DNA from: Chakrabartyella piscis
GTDB lineage: Bacteria; Bacillota; Clostridia; Lachnospirales; Anaerotignaceae
DNA length: 64,000 bases
Direction: 5' to 3'
Assembly: GCA_030067835.1 (NCBI GenBank)
Contig: CP092441.1
Location: 3,339,102-3,403,101, forward strand
The notes beneath the pieces were generated by a model. The model saw only the letters and a list, made by a program, of their open reading frames with translations. It searched no databases and was not told where the DNA came from. A program made the translations under genes and the position numbers. This document shows, piece by piece, positions 63,098-64,000 of the stretch; within the stretch, counting starts at the first letter, position 1; each line of letters opens with the position of its first letter.

Positions 63098-64000
63098 ATG
63101 AGTGATGAATACAACGAAAATGGTGTGACCACAGAAGTGGATAAGGTCATATCCATTGATATCAATGACGAAATGCGTAAGTGTTATATCGACTATGCAT
63201 GAGTGTTATCGTAGCTCGTGCATTGCCAGACGTTCGTGATGGCTTGAAACCTGTACAACGTCGTATTTTGTTTGCAATGAACGAAATGCATCTGGACCCA
63301 AACAAAAGCTATCGTAAATCAGCTTCTATCGTCGGTGAAACTATGGGTAAATATCACCCTCATGGTGATAGCTCCATTTATCAGGCAATGGTACGTATGG
63401 CACAGAATTTCTCTATGCGTTATATGCTGGTGGATGGTCATGGTAACTTCGGCTCCATCGACGGTTATGGTGCTGCTGCTTCTCGTTATACAGAAGCCCG
63501 TATGTCTAAGATCACTGCTGAATTGTTGGCAGATATAGAAAAAAATACAGTGGATTTCATCCCTACTTATGATGAAAACCAAAACGAACCAACTGTATTG
63601 CCAGCTAGAATCCCAAATCTGTTGATCAATGGCTCTTCTGGTATCGCTGTTGGTATGGCAACGAATATTCCACCACATAATATCTCAGAAGTGATTGACG
63701 GTGTTGTGTGTATGATTGACAATAAAATTGCAGGGGAAGAAACCACTATTGAAGACTTGATGGAACACATCCAAGGTCCTGACTTCCCAACTGGCGCAAC
63801 CATCCTAGGTAAATCTGGCATACGTGCTGCATATCGCACAGGTCGTGGTAAAATTTTGGTGCGTGCTTCGGTGGATATCCAAACCATGCCAAATGGGCGT
63901 GAAAAGATTGTGGTAACAGAACTTCCATACATGGTCAATAAAATCCGTTTGATTGAGAAAATTGCAGAGCTTGTCAAAGACAAACGTGTGGAAGGTATCA
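63098..64000 (+). CDS. gyrA: DNA gyrase subunit A, 5' part, interrupted by a one-base frameshift
   Basis: The gene starts at 63098 (AAAGAGGTG before ATG) and reads for 34 codons to [14 protein letters not shown], then TGA at 63200-63202. The next frame opens with ATG at 63199 and continues [20 protein letters not shown], then [20 protein letters not shown], and [13 protein letters not shown] with the catalytic Tyr in SRYTEAR, to the window end. Family sequence needs GCAATGAGT; here one A is missing (GCATGAGT). Either the assembly lost a base or the ATGA overlap allows re-initiation. GyrA is essential, so an error is more likely. The C-terminal part lies beyond the window. Confidence 0.93.

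Noticed and set aside
1..64000. tRNA and rRNA genes
   Set aside because: I looked for T-loop (GGTTCGAATCC) and rRNA signatures and found none.

Overview
This window looks like the replication-origin region of a low-GC, spore-forming, anaerobic Firmicute (class Clostridia; a Lachnospirales-type organism is my best guess, not proven). The evidence is the canonical rpmH-dnaA-dnaN-recF-gyrB-gyrA block, the Bacillus/Clostridium-type clusters dnaX-ybaB-recR-yaaL-bofA and rpsU-yqeY-(yqfC-yqfD-phoH-pgpH)-ybeY-cdd-era-recO, sporulation genes (bofA, yqfC, yqfD, spoIIIJ/yidC), pyruvate phosphate dikinase, and AT-rich codon use. The strand switch at about 53.9-54.6 kb coincides with clusters of DnaA boxes. 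Almost every gene to the left is on the minus strand and every gene to the right is on the plus strand, so genes point away from oriC.

Layout: 0.1-0.3 kb, a DnaA-box cluster; 0.3-1.3, a rhomboid protease; 2.2-5.6, bofA/yaaL/recR/ybaB/dnaX; 5.8-6.3, a REP-associated (RAYT) transposase; 6.5-9.9, ychF, a membrane protein and a radical SAM protein; 10.2-10.8, a promoter-terminator ncRNA unit and structured repeats; 11.1-13.7, ppdK; 14.6-17.7, two secreted stalk-domain proteins on the plus strand; 18.0-20.1, glyS with a T-box leader; 20.1-21.8, a stalk-domain protein and an XRE regulator divergent from a small gene; 21.9-31.3, recO-cdd-era-ybeY-pgpH-phoH-yqfD-yqfC; 31.4-31.9, a probable type I toxin-antitoxin locus; 32.2-35.3, an ABC importer inserted into the yqf region; 36.0-36.7, yqeY-rpsU; 37.5-41.4, a DUF2325 gene, glgB, a Cys-rich membrane peptide and a ferredoxin; 41.8-53.3, noc, rsmG, mnmG, a MATE pump, mnmE, khpB(jag), yidC, yidD, rnpA and rpmH; 53.9-64.0, oriC, dnaA, dnaN, yaaA, recF, gyrB and a frameshifted, truncated-by-window gyrA.

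The most unusual feature is the intergenic DNA. Nearly every gap is packed with short palindromic repeats of several distinct families: roughly 70-90 REP-like hairpins bounded by TGTAGGG and CCGT; about 20 copies of a GGTCAAG...GACC multi-hairpin element that abuts gene ends; a 190-bp 'J' element; and a mobile-looking three-hairpin 'K' element whose six copies lie nested inside copies of other repeats, with compensatory changes in all three stems. A single RAYT transposase gene is present, and two REP copies are built in frame into its own coding sequence. Two further structured families ('L' and 'M') show stem covariation between copies. I consider this layered repeat ecosystem the best candidate for something undescribed. 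All calls come from reading the sequence; no searches or folding programs were run.
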